A DNA stretch of 64,000 bases from Corynebacterium sp. TAE3-ERU16 (GCF_019209935.1 NZ_JAHUTN010000002.1:186001-250000); one strand, 5' to 3'. Positions 9,522 through 18,858 are shown, counted from the stretch's first letter. A program made the numbers and translations. Notes: generated from the letters alone by a model not told the origin.

Positions 9522-11132
9522 CTAGCCGAAGATCATCGGCAGAACGAGAACCGTCCCGGACGCGACGAGCGCGGCGCAGGGAAGGGTGATCACCCAGGCC
9601 AGAGCGATGGGCTTCATGAGGCCCCAGTTGGCGGCCTTGTTGACCACACCGACTCCGAGAACCGCGCCGATGAGGATGTGTGTGGAGGACACCGGCAGCC
9701 CCAGCACAGAAGCCCCCATGACGACGCCGGCTGCCGCGAGCTCCGCGGAGAATCCGGACGCCGGGTGCATCTTCGTCAGACCCGAACCGACGGTCTTGAT
9801 CACGTAGCGCCCGATGAACCACAGGCCCGCGATCAGCGCGATACCGAGTGCGAGCATCGCCTGCGCCGGAACCGCAGCCTTCGGGTTGATCGCCTCCGTC
9901 TTCAGTACGTCGAGCACCGCCGCGAACGGGCCGATGGCGTTCGCGATGTCATTGGAGCCGTGGGAGAAGGCGAACGCGGAGGCGGTGAACACCTGCATCC
10001 AGGAGAACAGCAGGAACGTCGATCGCGAGAGGTTCGTCTTCTGGAGTGTCTTGGCGAAGATGAAGACCGCCATCCAGACAGCAGCGGCGATCATCCCGAG
10101 AATGAGGTAGTTCCCTACCGCCGAAACCCCTAGGTGCAGATTCTTCAGCCCCTTGAAGAGGAGCATCGAGCCGATGACGATTGACCCGAGAGCAGCCAGG
10201 ACTGGCACCCAGGTGACCAGTGCCTTGTGCGCCTCGACGTCGTCGGCCTGCGAGTTGATCCGGTGCAGCTCACGGTAGTACTCGGATTCAAGCTCATCCG
10301 GATCGTACTCGCCCTGTTCCACGAGAACGGAGTCACGGACCATGGCATTGGTGTAGGAGATCTGCTGGAGTTCGTTCAGACGCTGGAACGCCGACTTGTG
10401 CTCCTCGCGGAGCTCGGCGCGTTCCTCCTTGATCTTCCGGAGCTGTTCGTCGGCACGCTCGTTGTAGGAGAGGATGTGCCGTTTGACGAGCCAGAAAAGA
10501 CCGTAGGCGACGATGCCGCCGAGCAGCGGTGACAGCACCCAGGACAGTGCGATGAGCCCGATCTGCGACCACTGGACCATCTCCCAGCCACCGGTGCCGG
10601 TGGTGAAACCGAGGGTGAGGGAAGCACCGACTATACCGCCGATGATGGAGTGGGTCGTGGACACCGGCCAGCCCATCCGGGTGGCGATGAGCAGCCAGAT
10701 CGCCGCTCCGAGCAGCGCGGACATCATGATCCACACGAACTGCATCGGCTGCAGGTCGATACCCTCCAGGTTGACGATGCCCTTGCGCACCGTGTCGGTG
10801 ACCTCGCCACCGGCGATGACCGCACCACCGACCTCGAAGACCGCCGCGACGATGAGCGCCTGCTTGATGGTCAGGGTGCCTGCTCCGACCGACGTACCGA
10901 AAGAGTTGGCGACATCGTTGCCGCCGATATTGAACGCCATGAACATGGCGAAGAGGATCGTGGTGAAGAGAACCATCTTGTTCGCGCCGTCACCGACGAA
11001 TCCGTGGCACCACAGGGTGAAGCTGACCAGAGCAATGGCGAGCATTGACCCGAAGCAGAGATGCCACCACTTGTCCGTCCGTGTATCGGTCTCAACGACC
11101 TTCTGGACGGCTTCTAACGTGCCTGTCGACAT
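9522..11132 (-). CDS. pit: PiT-family low-affinity inorganic phosphate transporter
   Basis: A 536-residue polytopic membrane protein. The two copies of the PiT/PHO-4 signature are clear: [19 protein letters not shown] in the N-terminal half and [17 protein letters not shown] in the C-terminal half, reflecting the internal duplication of the family. A hydrophilic charged loop of about 100 residues ([20 protein letters not shown] and following) separates the halves and is probably cytoplasmic. The family imports phosphate, usually as a metal-phosphate complex driven by the proton gradient. The start at 11132 ([11 protein letters not shown]) was preferred to in-frame upstream codons because GAGAA lies before it and the extension looks non-coding. 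It stands alone, divergent from the next gene, and ends in a strong hairpin. Confidence 0.92.
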   Translation of the reverse strand: MSTGTLEAVQKVVETDTRTDKWWHLCFGSMLAIALVSFTLWCHGFVGDGANKMVLFTTILFAMFMAFNIGGNDVANSFGTSVGAGTLTIKQALIVAAVFEVGGAVIAGGEVTDTVRKGIVNLEGIDLQPMQFVWIMMSALLGAAIWLLIATRMGWPVSTTHSIIGGIVGASLTLGFTTGTGGWEMVQWSQIGLIALSWVLSPLLGGIVAYGLFWLVKRHILSYNERADEQLRKIKEERAELREEHKSAFQRLNELQQISYTNAMVRDSVLVEQGEYDPDELESEYYRELHRINSQADDVEAHKALVTWVPVLAALGSIVIGSMLLFKGLKNLHLGVSAVGNYLILGMIAAAVWMAVFIFAKTLQKTNLSRSTFLLFSWMQVFTASAFAFSHGSNDIANAIGPFAAVLDVLKTEAINPKAAVPAQAMLALGIALIAGLWFIGRYVIKTVGSGLTKMHPASGFSAELAAAGVVMGASVLGLPVSSTHILIGAVLGVGVVNKAANWGLMKPIALAWVITLPCAALVASGTVLVLPMIFG

Positions 11133-11333
11133 ACGGTTGTTCTCTTTCGCTTTCACTTGGCTGGATGATGAGTGCCAGGCAGACGTTAGAGAGCGCTCAT
11201 GAACCGATGGTGAATGGACCCGATACCGTGGGTGTCCCGGTGGCGAATACTTGGGTGATCCGCAGGCCCCACCTCCGACGCTACCGCCGGACGAACACAG
11301 CCCGGATACGTCGATCTGGAGGATAATGAACCC

Positions 11334-12104
11334 ATGGACACAAACCTCCCATCCCCCTTCCGCCCCCTGCTGCATCGCCTCCGTCCGTGTGGAATCACCG
11401 CGGTGCTCATGTGCGCGTTCACGATGCCCGGGCCGATGACGCCCCGGGCGGAGGCGTACACCATCACGGCGGACACCGAACGGATGGTGTGTGTGATCGA
11501 CCCGGAGGAACCGGGATCGGATGTCGTCCGGTTCTGGACCTCCCTGGAGGATGACGCCCGAGAGCTGAGGTTGGTCGAACTCGACGAGGCTGATCCGGGA
11601 CTACGGGCCGCGATCGAAGCCTACGACGCTGACGCAACCGGTCCGGATGCACCGGGCCCCGCCGATCTTCAGCGTCGAATCAGCGACGCCGGGGGAACCG
11701 AGGGACTCGGAATGCTGACGACACTGACCGCAGAGGAGGCCGGCGTGGTCAGTGAGCCCGATGAGCACAAGACCGAGTACACCGAGCAGGAGGCCCGGGA
11801 GGCCGCGACCGCCATCGGAGCTGATCCGGGCGCGCAGATCGCGGAGGCACTGTGGGGACAGGCCGCAGCGGGACCACGCCTCAACGAGATCAAGGCAGAA
11901 CTATTCACGGCGAGAGCCGAGGAGTACAACCGCACCCAGGAACACCTGCGCCGGAGCCTGGTGGACTGCGCGGACGAACTGGAGGACGCCAGACCACTAC
12001 CCACCTGGATCTGGGTACTCGGCGGTGCCGCGGCGTGCGCCCTCCTCGCGATCATCGCCGCCGCAATACTCAACTCCCGCCGACCCAACCGGCACGCGGC
12101 CTGA
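11334..12104 (+). CDS. Secreted protein with C-terminal membrane anchor, function unknown
   Basis: A 256-residue protein with a signal peptide (about residues 1-42, ending near AEA), an acidic, mostly helical extracytoplasmic domain, and a single membrane segment near the C terminus ([18 protein letters not shown]) followed by a short basic tail. This layout is typical of corynebacterial cell-envelope proteins. GGAGG precedes the ATG. It is transcribed away from pit and is followed by the metY regulatory region. I see no catalytic motif and assign no function. Confidence 0.75.
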   Translation: MDTNLPSPFRPLLHRLRPCGITAVLMCAFTMPGPMTPRAEAYTITADTERMVCVIDPEEPGSDVVRFWTSLEDDARELRLVELDEADPGLRAAIEAYDADATGPDAPGPADLQRRISDAGGTEGLGMLTTLTAEEAGVVSEPDEHKTEYTEQEAREAATAIGADPGAQIAEALWGQAAAGPRLNEIKAELFTARAEEYNRTQEHLRRSLVDCADELEDARPLPTWIWVLGGAAACALLAIIAAAILNSRRPNRHAA

Positions 12105-12131
12105 GCCAGATTCCTCAAACACCCCCGAATG

Positions 12132-12147
12132 AGAACCAAGCTGTCTA
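12132..12147 (-). promoter_or_regulatory. Distal McbR-like operator upstream of metY
   Basis: On the minus strand this reads TAGAC-N6-GTTCT, close to the C. glutamicum McbR operator TAGAC-N6-GTCTA. It lies within the first copy of a direct repeat in the metY upstream region. Confidence 0.4.
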
Positions 12148-12185
12148 TTTTTTTCAAAGCTCTGACCTCTATGTTTACCAATTAG

Positions 12186-12201
12186 TAGACAGAGCTGTTT
12201 A
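12186..12201 (+). promoter_or_regulatory. Proximal McbR-like operator upstream of metY
   Basis: TAGACAGAGCTGTTTA fits TAGAC-N6-GTCTA with one mismatch. It lies 78 nt before the metY ATG, at the edge of a likely -35 region (TTTACT). McbR is the TetR-type repressor of sulfur amino-acid genes in corynebacteria and responds to S-adenosylhomocysteine. Confidence 0.55.
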
Positions 12202-12279
12202 CTTTTTTTCAAGTTCTCCACTACGGTGATCCCCAGCGCAGAACAATGCACCCGACACCGACAAAGGACACTGATCACC

Positions 12280-13596
12280 ATGACCCGATACGACAACAGC
12301 ATCGCAGACTCCTGGGGTTTCGAGACCCGCTCCGTGCACGCGGGACAGCCGGTCGACTCGGAGACCGGGGCCCGGAACCTGCCGATCTACCAGACCTCCT
12401 CCTACGTGTTCCGCTCCGCCGAGCACGCCAAGCAGCGGTTCGCGCTCGAGGATCTGGGGCCGGTCTACACCCGCCTCACCAACCCCACCGTTGAGGCGGT
12501 CGAGAACCGCCTGAATTCACTCGAGGGTGGTGTGCACGCGGTCCTGTTCGCATCCGGCCAGGCTGCGGAGACCGCGGCAATCCTGAACATCGCTCGCGCC
12601 GGTTCGCACGTCGTGGCATCTCCCCGACTCTACGGCGGGACGCTCACCCTGCTGAGCGTCACCCTGCCGCGCCTCGGTATCGAGACCACCTTCGTGGAGG
12701 ACCCCGACGATCCCGCTTCCTGGCAGGCGGCGGTCAAGGACAATACCGTGGCCTTCTACGGCGAGACTTTCGCCAACCCCCAGGCCGACGTCCTGGACAT
12801 CCCGGCCATCGCGGAGGTCGCCCACACCAACCAGGTCCCGCTGATCATCGACAACACCCTCGCAACCGCAGCGCTCGTTCGGCCCCTCGATCTCGGCGCA
12901 GACATCGTCGTGGCCTCGACCACTAAGTTCTACACCGGCAACGGCTCCGCTCTCGGTGGAATCCTGGTCGACGGAGGCAAGTTCGACTGGACCGTCGAGC
13001 GCAATGGTGAACCGGTCTTCCCCGACTTCGTCACCCCGGACCCGGCGTACCACGGCCTGAAGTACGCCGACCTCGGTGCCGCGGCATTCGGCCTCAAGGC
13101 ACGTGTCGGACTTCTCCGCGACACAGGTGCGGCCCCCTCCCCCTTCAACGCCTGGGTCACCGCCCAGGGACTGGACACCCTTTCCCTGCGGGTGGAGCGC
13201 CACAATGAGAATGCCCGAAAGGTCGCGGAATTCCTCGCCGGAAACGACAAGGTCGCCACAGTCAACTACGCCGGCCTGCCGGATTCCCCGTGGTACAAGG
13301 TCAAGGAGAAGCTGGGGCTCAGGTACACCGGCGCCGTCCTCTCCTTCACCATCAACGGTGGCCGCGAGGAGGCATGGGCTTTCATCGACGCCCTGAAACT
13401 CCACTCGAACGTGGCCAATGTCGGTGACGTACGGTCACTCGTCGTTCACCCGGCGTCGACCACCCACTCGCAGTCCGATGAGGCGGAGCTGCTCCGCGCC
13501 GGCATCACCGAAGGCACGATTCGACTGTCCGTCGGAATCGAGGACATCGACGACATCATCGCCGACCTGCAGCGTGGTTTCGAGGCAATCAACTGA
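12280..13596 (+). CDS. metY: O-acetylhomoserine sulfhydrylase
   Basis: A 438-residue PLP enzyme of the Cys/Met metabolism family. It makes homocysteine directly from O-acetylhomoserine and sulfide. The N terminus (WGFETRSVHAGQ), the YTRLTNPT motif and the VVASTTKFYTGNG segment carrying the PLP-binding lysine are typical of MetY. Length matches the family. The ATG at 12280 has AAAGGACA upstream; an in-frame codon at 12226 would add an unlike-family extension. In C. glutamicum metX is adjacent, but here a haem-uptake island lies between the two genes. The upstream region has two McbR-like sites. A hairpin follows the stop codon. Confidence 0.95.
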   Translation: MTRYDNSIADSWGFETRSVHAGQPVDSETGARNLPIYQTSSYVFRSAEHAKQRFALEDLGPVYTRLTNPTVEAVENRLNSLEGGVHAVLFASGQAAETAAILNIARAGSHVVASPRLYGGTLTLLSVTLPRLGIETTFVEDPDDPASWQAAVKDNTVAFYGETFANPQADVLDIPAIAEVAHTNQVPLIIDNTLATAALVRPLDLGADIVVASTTKFYTGNGSALGGILVDGGKFDWTVERNGEPVFPDFVTPDPAYHGLKYADLGAAAFGLKARVGLLRDTGAAPSPFNAWVTAQGLDTLSLRVERHNENARKVAEFLAGNDKVATVNYAGLPDSPWYKVKEKLGLRYTGAVLSFTINGGREEAWAFIDALKLHSNVANVGDVRSLVVHPASTTHSQSDEAELLRAGITEGTIRLSVGIEDIDDIIADLQRGFEAIN

Positions 13597-13619
13597 CAAC
13601 TGATGCAGTAGCACGACAC

Positions 13620-13653
13620 AGCCCCACTTCGCTGATACAGCCGAGGTGGGGCT
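13620..13653 (+). terminator. metY terminator
   Basis: AGCCCCAC pairs with GTGGGGCT across an interrupted stem, followed by TTCGTCGT, 23 nt after the metY stop. Confidence 0.65.
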
Positions 13654-13654
13654 T

Positions 13655-14114
13655 CGTCGTGGCACCATCCCGATCAGGAGACACAGGCAGCTCCACCACC
13701 CACGGTCCTTTGTCCGAATTCTTCCTCACGTGTGCACCCGACGGCGGGTCATCCGGATAACCTGCCCCACCGGGCGAGCTCGCAATCACCTTCCCCGTTC
13801 GTCTACGTGGAGGTTCAGGGGGAGAACCAACAGATGAGTTCGAAGTTCACGGATAAGTCCCCGGACGGCGGTAAGGCATTCAACCACAGACGACGGAGGG
13901 CCGATCCTCTGTACCTGAAGCGGCGGGTTGTCTACGGCACACGCTTTAGAACCGTGGGCACCCAGGTTCTTGAGGGCCGGAGGACATCCAAGACTATTCG
14001 CGACGCGATTGCTCCGAGCGTTGCCTGGACCTCCGTGAGATCGAGGCATCTGGGGCCATCGATAGCCCTTTTCATTCGGAGGCGGTCCCGATCGGATGGA
14101 CTCCCAGAAATGAC
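13655..14114. other. Stretch without a convincing gene between metY and htaC
   Basis: A plus-strand frame starts at ATG 13834 behind AGGGGGAG, but it is highly basic, has no recognisable domain and reads straight through the terminator at 14115. No RNA gene or repeat was recognised. Confidence 0.4.
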
Positions 14115-14147
14115 GAAAGCGACCCCAGGATTTCCGGGGTCGCTTTC
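14115..14147. terminator. Terminator hairpin after htaC
   Basis: Perfect 12-bp arms, GAAAGCGACCCC and its complement, with a 9-nt loop, 39 nt beyond the htaC stop. It could work in both directions. Confidence 0.75.
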
Positions 14148-14185
14148 ACTGAACTGTCATCTGCCCAATCGAGCAGTCAGCAGGA

Positions 14186-15490
14186 TCAGCGGAACAGAGG
14201 CATGTTGAAGAAGTACAGGATACCCGCAAGCATCGCCAACGCGGCACCGATACCGAAGCCTCCGAAGATGCCGTTGGTGTTGTACAGCCTGTTGAGCAGG
14301 CTCTTCAGACCGTTCAGGATACGACTCACAAAATCGCCACCGCCATTGGAGTCGTCGGGATTCGTCGTGGTCGTCGGTGCGGGCTGCTCAGTCGACGTCA
14401 TCGGCGCCACAGAAGTCGTGGTCACCTCCGTTGACGTCGTCGCCGGTACCGTAGCCTCAGTCGTGGTCGACGCCATCGTGGTCGACGTCGGCACCTCAGT
14501 CGTAGTCGACGACATCGTGGTCGTCGTGCCCGGCACCGTAGTCGTCGTGCCCGGCATCGTGGTCGTCGTGCCTGGCATCGTGATCGTCGTGCCCGGCACC
14601 GTGGTCGTCGTGCCCGGCATCGTGATCGTCGTGCCCTGCATCGTGGTTGTCGTGCCCGGCACCGCGATCGTCGTGCCCGGCACCGTGGTCGTCGTGCCCG
14701 GCACCGTGGTCGTCGTGCCCGGCATCGTGATCGTCGTGCCCGGCACCGTGGTCGTCGTCGGCATCTCAGTCGTGGTCGACGGCATCGTGGTTGTGGTGGC
14801 CGGGGCCTCGGTCGTCGTCGGATCCGGAGACTCACACTGCTCAACCAACGTCGCCGAAACACTCACCGGCGCCAACACCTGGCCCATCCCGTAGAACTTG
14901 GCGAAGAGCTCCGAAGCCCCCACCTCAGTCAACTTCACATCAGCCCCCGACAGACTGACATCACCGGCAGTCAGATTCGGCGCAGAATCCCACGTCACAT
15001 TCGCGATGACCGCATCATCACCGGAATAGGGCGGAAGATTGTCCGGGTTGGGGTAACGCGCCGAAGAGAAGTCCATGATGATCTGGCCCTCGGTACCGTC
15101 GACCGCGATCTTCACATCCGACAAGGTCTGATCAAGCTCCCACTTGTCACCGGACTTGTGCCCGTGAATGTCGATCGTCCCCTTCAACCCGAAGACACCC
15201 TTCGACTCGGACTCGATCGTCGAACGATCAGCATCAACCTCGAACACGAACGGACCCGTCTTCGGGTTATCGATGGTCACGCCATCAGAGACAATCACCT
15301 CACCCCTGGTGATCGGAAGCGTCAGGTAATTCAGGTAACTCTTCTTGATCGACCACGACGCAGAACCCTGATCCACCGACGTGACACACCCCGCTCCTTC
15401 CTCCTCCGCAAACGCGGTCGGAACCAGAACGGAACCGGCGACCATGGTCAGAGTGAAGATCCCGGCGGTGTAATAAGTTGTTTTTTTCAA
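14186..15490 (-). CDS. htaC: HtaA-domain haem-binding surface protein with long Thr-rich stalk
   Basis: A 434-residue protein with a signal peptide (to AFAEE), one HtaA domain (about residues 30-215) holding the KKSYLNYL tyrosine region and the HGHKSG histidine region, a long Thr/Pro-rich stalk built of VPGTTTT/MPGTTIT heptads, and a C-terminal membrane anchor. HtaA domains bind haem and haemoglobin in C. diphtheriae. The start is TTG at 15490, with AGGAG correctly spaced; there is no ATG in frame nearby. The HtaA domain is almost identical to that of the upstream paralogue, but stalk and anchor differ. No clear DtxR box lies directly upstream. The symbol is by position; htaB-like is equally possible. 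The stalk may be O-mannosylated (inference). Confidence 0.8.
   Translation of the reverse strand: MKKTTYYTAGIFTLTMVAGSVLVPTAFAEEEGAGCVTSVDQGSASWSIKKSYLNYLTLPITRGEVIVSDGVTIDNPKTGPFVFEVDADRSTIESESKGVFGLKGTIDIHGHKSGDKWELDQTLSDVKIAVDGTEGQIIMDFSSARYPNPDNLPPYSGDDAVIANVTWDSAPNLTAGDVSLSGADVKLTEVGASELFAKFYGMGQVLAPVSVSATLVEQCESPDPTTTEAPATTTTMPSTTTEMPTTTTVPGTTITMPGTTTTVPGTTTTVPGTTIAVPGTTTTMQGTTITMPGTTTTVPGTTITMPGTTTTMPGTTTTVPGTTTTMSSTTTEVPTSTTMASTTTEATVPATTSTEVTTTSVAPMTSTEQPAPTTTTNPDDSNGGGDFVSRILNGLKSLLNRLYNTNGIFGGFGIGAALAMLAGILYFFNMPLFR
14520..14757 (-). repeat. 21-nt tandem repeat coding the htaC stalk
   Basis: About eleven imperfect 21-nt units (plus strand GTCGTCGTGCCCGGCACCGT and variants) encode TTTTVPG/TTITMPG heptads within htaC. 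The period of seven codons means copy-number change would keep the frame and alter stalk length. Confidence 0.85.
14803..15469. repeat. Near-identical duplicated segment, copy 1 (in htaC)
   Basis: This block of about 667 nt matches 16014-16680 at an offset of 1211, with one difference noticed (A at 14886 against G at 16097, Met against Thr). It covers the HtaA domain and most of the signal peptide. Flanking similarity is weaker. Confidence 0.9.
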
Positions 15491-15726
15491 AGGAAAACTC
15501 CTGGAATAGTGTCTCGACCAAGACGGTCGAATTTGAGATGAGGCTGGGAAATATGGTCGCTGCTCGGATTTCCACGCCTCGACAGGCGGCGAAAGAGACC
15601 CGAACTCACCTGCCGACCGGAACGAAGAGCAGGGTGGATGATCCGTGTCGAGCGCCGAGGCGCACCTGCCGCATGGAAGCAGCGGGAACGCGCACGGGAA
15701 TCAACACCCTGCATCAACATCAACAG

Positions 15727-16701
15727 CTACCGCCGGAAAAGCACCGCGAGATGCTGGAGGATGACGCCGAAGATCGTCGCTGCTCCGAGCATCGCGAAAA
15801 TGCTCATGATCCCGTCGATGGGATTCCTTATCAGTGTCTTGATCAGATCTGAACCGATCGTCGATCCCTGAACTTCACCACCGTCACCCGGCTCTTCGGT
15901 CGTGCTCGTGGGGTTGGGCGATGTCGTGGTCGTCGGTGCGGGAGCCTCGGTCGTCGTCGGTGCCGGCGCCTCGGTCGTCGTCGGTGCGGGGGCCTCGGTC
16001 GTCGTCGGTGCGGGGGCCTCGGTCGTCGTCGGATCCGGAGACTCACACTGCTCAACCAACGTCGCCGAAACACTCACCGGCGCCAACACCTGGCCCGTCC
16101 CGTAGAACTTGGCGAAGAGCTCCGAAGCCCCCACCTCAGTCAACTTCACATCAGCCCCCGACAGACTGACATCACCGGCAGTCAGATTCGGCGCAGAATC
16201 CCACGTCACATTCGCGATGACCGCATCATCACCGGAATAGGGCGGAAGATTGTCCGGGTTGGGGTAACGCGCCGAAGAGAAGTCCATGATGATCTGGCCC
16301 TCGGTACCGTCGACCGCGATCTTCACATCCGACAAGGTCTGATCAAGCTCCCACTTGTCACCGGACTTGTGCCCGTGAATGTCGATCGTCCCCTTCAACC
16401 CGAAGACACCCTTCGACTCGGACTCGATCGTCGAACGATCAGCATCAACCTCGAACACGAACGGACCCGTCTTCGGGTTATCGATGGTCACGCCATCAGA
16501 GACAATCACCTCACCCCTGGTGATCGGAAGCGTCAGGTAATTCAGGTAACTCTTCTTGATCGACCACGACGCAGAACCCTGATCCACCGACGTGACACAC
16601 CCCGCTCCTTCCTCCTCCGCAAACGCGGTCGGAACCAGAACGGAACCGGCGACCATGGTCAGAGTGAAGATCCCGGCGGTAAAACGGGCGGTTGTTTTCA
16701 A
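15727..16701 (-). CDS. htaB: HtaA-domain haem-binding membrane-anchored protein
   Basis: A 324-residue protein with a signal peptide, one HtaA domain that differs from the htaC copy at one residue seen, a short stalk of TTTEAPAP octads, and a C-terminal hydrophobic segment (IFAMLGAATIFGVILQHLAV). The start chosen is TTG at 16701 with AGGAG upstream. It mirrors the TTG start of the paralogue and gives a proper signal peptide; an ATG at 16788 would add a non-family extension. HtaB of C. diphtheriae is a single-domain haem-binding protein thought to pass haem to HmuT. It follows hmuV by 254 nt and has its own upstream DtxR-like site, so it is probably a separate unit. Confidence 0.82.
   Translation of the reverse strand: MKTTARFTAGIFTLTMVAGSVLVPTAFAEEEGAGCVTSVDQGSASWSIKKSYLNYLTLPITRGEVIVSDGVTIDNPKTGPFVFEVDADRSTIESESKGVFGLKGTIDIHGHKSGDKWELDQTLSDVKIAVDGTEGQIIMDFSSARYPNPDNLPPYSGDDAVIANVTWDSAPNLTAGDVSLSGADVKLTEVGASELFAKFYGTGQVLAPVSVSATLVEQCESPDPTTTEAPAPTTTEAPAPTTTEAPAPTTTEAPAPTTTTSPNPTSTTEEPGDGGEVQGSTIGSDLIKTLIRNPIDGIMSIFAMLGAATIFGVILQHLAVLFRR
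15924..16030 (-). repeat. 24-nt tandem repeat coding the htaB stalk
   Basis: About four imperfect 24-nt units encode TTTEAPAP octads. The repeat has a different sequence and period from the 21-nt repeat at the same place in htaC. Confidence 0.8.
16014..16680. repeat. Near-identical duplicated segment, copy 2 (in htaB)
   Basis: Partner of 14803-15469. The similarity continues at a lower level through the 5' leader (the AGGAG site and a TCTCGACCAAGACGGTCG motif are shared) and into the intergenic region. Confidence 0.9.
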
Positions 16702-16746
16702 AGGAAACTCCTGGAATGGTGTCTCGACCAAGACGGTCGGGTTAGA

Positions 16747-16765
16747 TAAGGCTAGCCTCAACCTA
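16747..16765. promoter_or_regulatory. Imperfect DtxR-like box upstream of htaB
   Basis: TAAGGCTAGCCTCAACCTA matches the DtxR consensus TTAGGTTAGCCTAACCTAA at 13 of 19 positions by eye. A weaker TAAGGTTAGGC element follows it. It lies about 46 nt upstream of the htaB start. Confidence 0.45.
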
Positions 16766-16955
16766 CTAAGGTTAGGCAATATAGTCAATCCTCAGCTTCA
16801 GCCGCTCGGCCGGTGGTGAAGTTGGCCTGAGCTCACCTTCAGAGCGGGACGAAGACGCCGGGTGGGTGAACTGTGCCGAGTATGGAGGCGCGCGCTGACA
16901 CATGGGCGAAGCCGGAACGCCCGCCGGAATCAACGCCCCTCACCAGTTGGGGTTT

Positions 16956-17777
16956 TCAGGCGTGTATGAGGTCGAGGAGCTCGCTGGCTGCGGAACTGAT
17001 TCTCCTGCCCATTCCCCGTTCGGGGACGACCTGGATCTGGTTGGGGTGAGGATGCAACACCTCGATGGGCCAGTCGTAGACGTCGCTGAGAATCTCCTTG
17101 GTGTAGACCTCTTCGACGGTGCCCTGGGCCGCAACCCCACCCCTGGCGAGGCATGCGATCCGGTCGCAGTAGGCGCCGGCGGCGTTGAGGTCGTGGAGAA
17201 CGATCACCACGGCGGCGCCGGCGCGTGCCATTCCCCGCGCGAGACCGAGAGCCTGTTCCTGGTGCCCGATGTCCAGGGCGGCGGTGGGTTCGTCGAGCAG
17301 GACGACGGGTGTCTGCTGAGCGAGCACCCTGGAGAGCGCCACACGGGCACGTTCTCCACCGGAGAGGGTCATGATGTCCCGCTCCGCGAGGTGGTCGACC
17401 TCCGTGGCTCTCAGTGCGGCGTCGATGAGCGCCTCGTCTTTCTGCGCCCGTGGTGTGCGGGCCCACGGACGCCGTCCCATCGCGACGACATCGCGGACGA
17501 GGAAGGAGAAGGACACGGAGACGTCCTGGAGCATCACCGAACGCGCTCTCGCGAGCTCGAGAGGCGTTGCCGTGGTCGGGTCCAGGCCGTTGACCGAAAT
17601 ACTGCCGCTGCGTACCGGAAGGTCGCCGCTGATGGCGGAGAGAAGTGTCGACTTTCCGGCACCGTTCGGGCCGATCAGCCCGAGCACCTCTCCGGCGTTG
17701 GCGTTTATCGAGACATCGCTCAGCAGGATCCGGTCGCCGAAAGCTATGCTCACATCGCGTGTTTTGAGGATACTCAC
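16956..17777 (-). CDS. hmuV: Haem ABC importer, ATP-binding protein
   Basis: A 273-residue ABC ATPase with Walker A GPNGAGKSTLL, signature LSGGERARVALSRVL, Walker B VVLLDEPTAAL and the H-loop VLHDLNAAGAYCDRI. It would energise haem uptake through HmuU from the lipoprotein HmuT. It begins 1 nt after the hmuU stop codon, the usual hmuTUV arrangement in corynebacteria. The Fe-siderophore ATPases (FepC type) are closely related, but the HtaA-domain neighbours favour haem. Confidence 0.9.
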   Translation of the reverse strand: MSILKTRDVSIAFGDRILLSDVSINANAGEVLGLIGPNGAGKSTLLSAISGDLPVRSGSISVNGLDPTTATPLELARARSVMLQDVSVSFSFLVRDVVAMGRRPWARTPRAQKDEALIDAALRATEVDHLAERDIMTLSGGERARVALSRVLAQQTPVVLLDEPTAALDIGHQEQALGLARGMARAGAAVVIVLHDLNAAGAYCDRIACLARGGVAAQGTVEEVYTKEILSDVYDWPIEVLHPHPNQIQVVPERGMGRRISSAASELLDLIHA

Positions 17778-17778
17778 G

Positions 17779-18858
17779 TCAGCCCCTCCCCCGCCGCATC
17801 ATCCGACGCAGCAGAATGAAGAATGTCGGGCCGCCGACTATGGCGGTGAAGATGCCGATGGGCAGATCGGCGAACGCGATGAGCGTCCGGGCGGCGATAT
17901 CCGAGAGGCCGATGAGCACGGCCCCGGCGAGAGCGGAAGCCGGCATGAGGATCTTGTTCGACGGTCCGGTGATCCCCCTGAGGAGATGCGGGATGATCAG
18001 CCCGACGAATCCGATGAGCCCCGCGTAGGCCACCGCTCCGGCGGTCAACAGAGTCGATGCCCCGATCGCTGCGATCCGCACGGTCTGCACGTTGACACCG
18101 ATGTGCCCCGCGGCCTTGTCCCCGAGAGCGAGAATGTCGAGGGCGCTTCCGAGGAGCAGGGAAATGATCACTCCGATGACGATGATCGGTAGCACGACCG
18201 TGACGTACTTCCACTGGGCACCGTTCAGGGAACCCATCTGCCAGAAGATGATCTGCTCCCTCGAGGTGGCGGGTGCTATGTAGACCAAGAGTGAGATGGC
18301 GGCACCGCACACCGCGTTGACGGCGATTCCGGTCAGGATCAGATTGAGGACGTGGACCTGTCCGTCGTGTCGCGCCAACTGGTAGACAACCACCGTGGTG
18401 ATGACGGCCGTCACGAACGCTGCCGCGGGAACCGTGGACGTGCCCAACCAGTTCCAGTTGAAGACGATCACGACCGCTGCGCCGACTCCGGCACCTGACG
18501 TGACTCCGATGACACTCGGTTCTGCGAGGGGGTTGGCGAAGACGGCCTGCATCAGCGCGCCGGCCACGCCCAGAGCGGCGCCGACGACGATGCCGAGGAC
18601 CATCCGGGGTAGCCGGATGTTCCACAGGACGGACTGCTGGATCGAGTCCTGACCGGGACCTGCCATGAGGAGCGCCGGTAGTTCGGATGCGTTCAGTGTG
18701 TACTGACCGACGATGACCGAGAACACCGTCGTACCGACGAGCAGCAGCACGAGAACGATGAACAGGAGGACCCGGTTCCGCCGTCTGATCTGGAAGGCAT
18801 TCCGGTCGCGGATCGAATCGGTGCCCTCCCTCGGAAGTGATGTTGTCGGGGCCGGCAC
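17779..18858 (-). CDS. hmuU: Haem ABC importer, permease
   Basis: A 359-residue polytopic permease of the BtuC/FecCD type with about ten hydrophobic segments. Motifs such as GVAGALMQAVFANPLAEPSVIGVTSGAG, cut here to its key elements GALMQ and NPLAEP, mark the family. The GTG start directly follows the hmuT stop codon. It should form the membrane channel with HmuV, delivering haem to the cytoplasm. Confidence 0.9.
   Translation of the reverse strand: MPAPTTSLPREGTDSIRDRNAFQIRRRNRVLLFIVLVLLLVGTTVFSVIVGQYTLNASELPALLMAGPGQDSIQQSVLWNIRLPRMVLGIVVGAALGVAGALMQAVFANPLAEPSVIGVTSGAGVGAAVVIVFNWNWLGTSTVPAAAFVTAVITTVVVYQLARHDGQVHVLNLILTGIAVNAVCGAAISLLVYIAPATSREQIIFWQMGSLNGAQWKYVTVVLPIIVIGVIISLLLGSALDILALGDKAAGHIGVNVQTVRIAAIGASTLLTAGAVAYAGLIGFVGLIIPHLLRGITGPSNKILMPASALAGAVLIGLSDIAARTLIAFADLPIGIFTAIVGGPTFFILLRRMMRRGRG

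Noticed and set aside
9219..9525. Two short overlapping plus-strand frames before pit
   Set aside because: One has a good ribosome site, but neither shows third-position GC bias or any family feature, and the second overlaps the pit terminator.
13732..14208. 158-codon plus-strand frame between metY and htaC
   Set aside because: Very basic, no domain, and it reads through a strong terminator hairpin; a good AGGGGGAG before ATG 13834 is its only support.
14520..14757. Possible CRISPR-like array
   Set aside because: The units are contiguous 21-nt repeats without spacers and lie in frame inside htaC, so they are coding tandem repeats.
16930..17466. 178-codon minus-strand frame over hmuV
   Set aside because: Shadow of hmuV in another frame; the product is Arg-rich and carries no motif.
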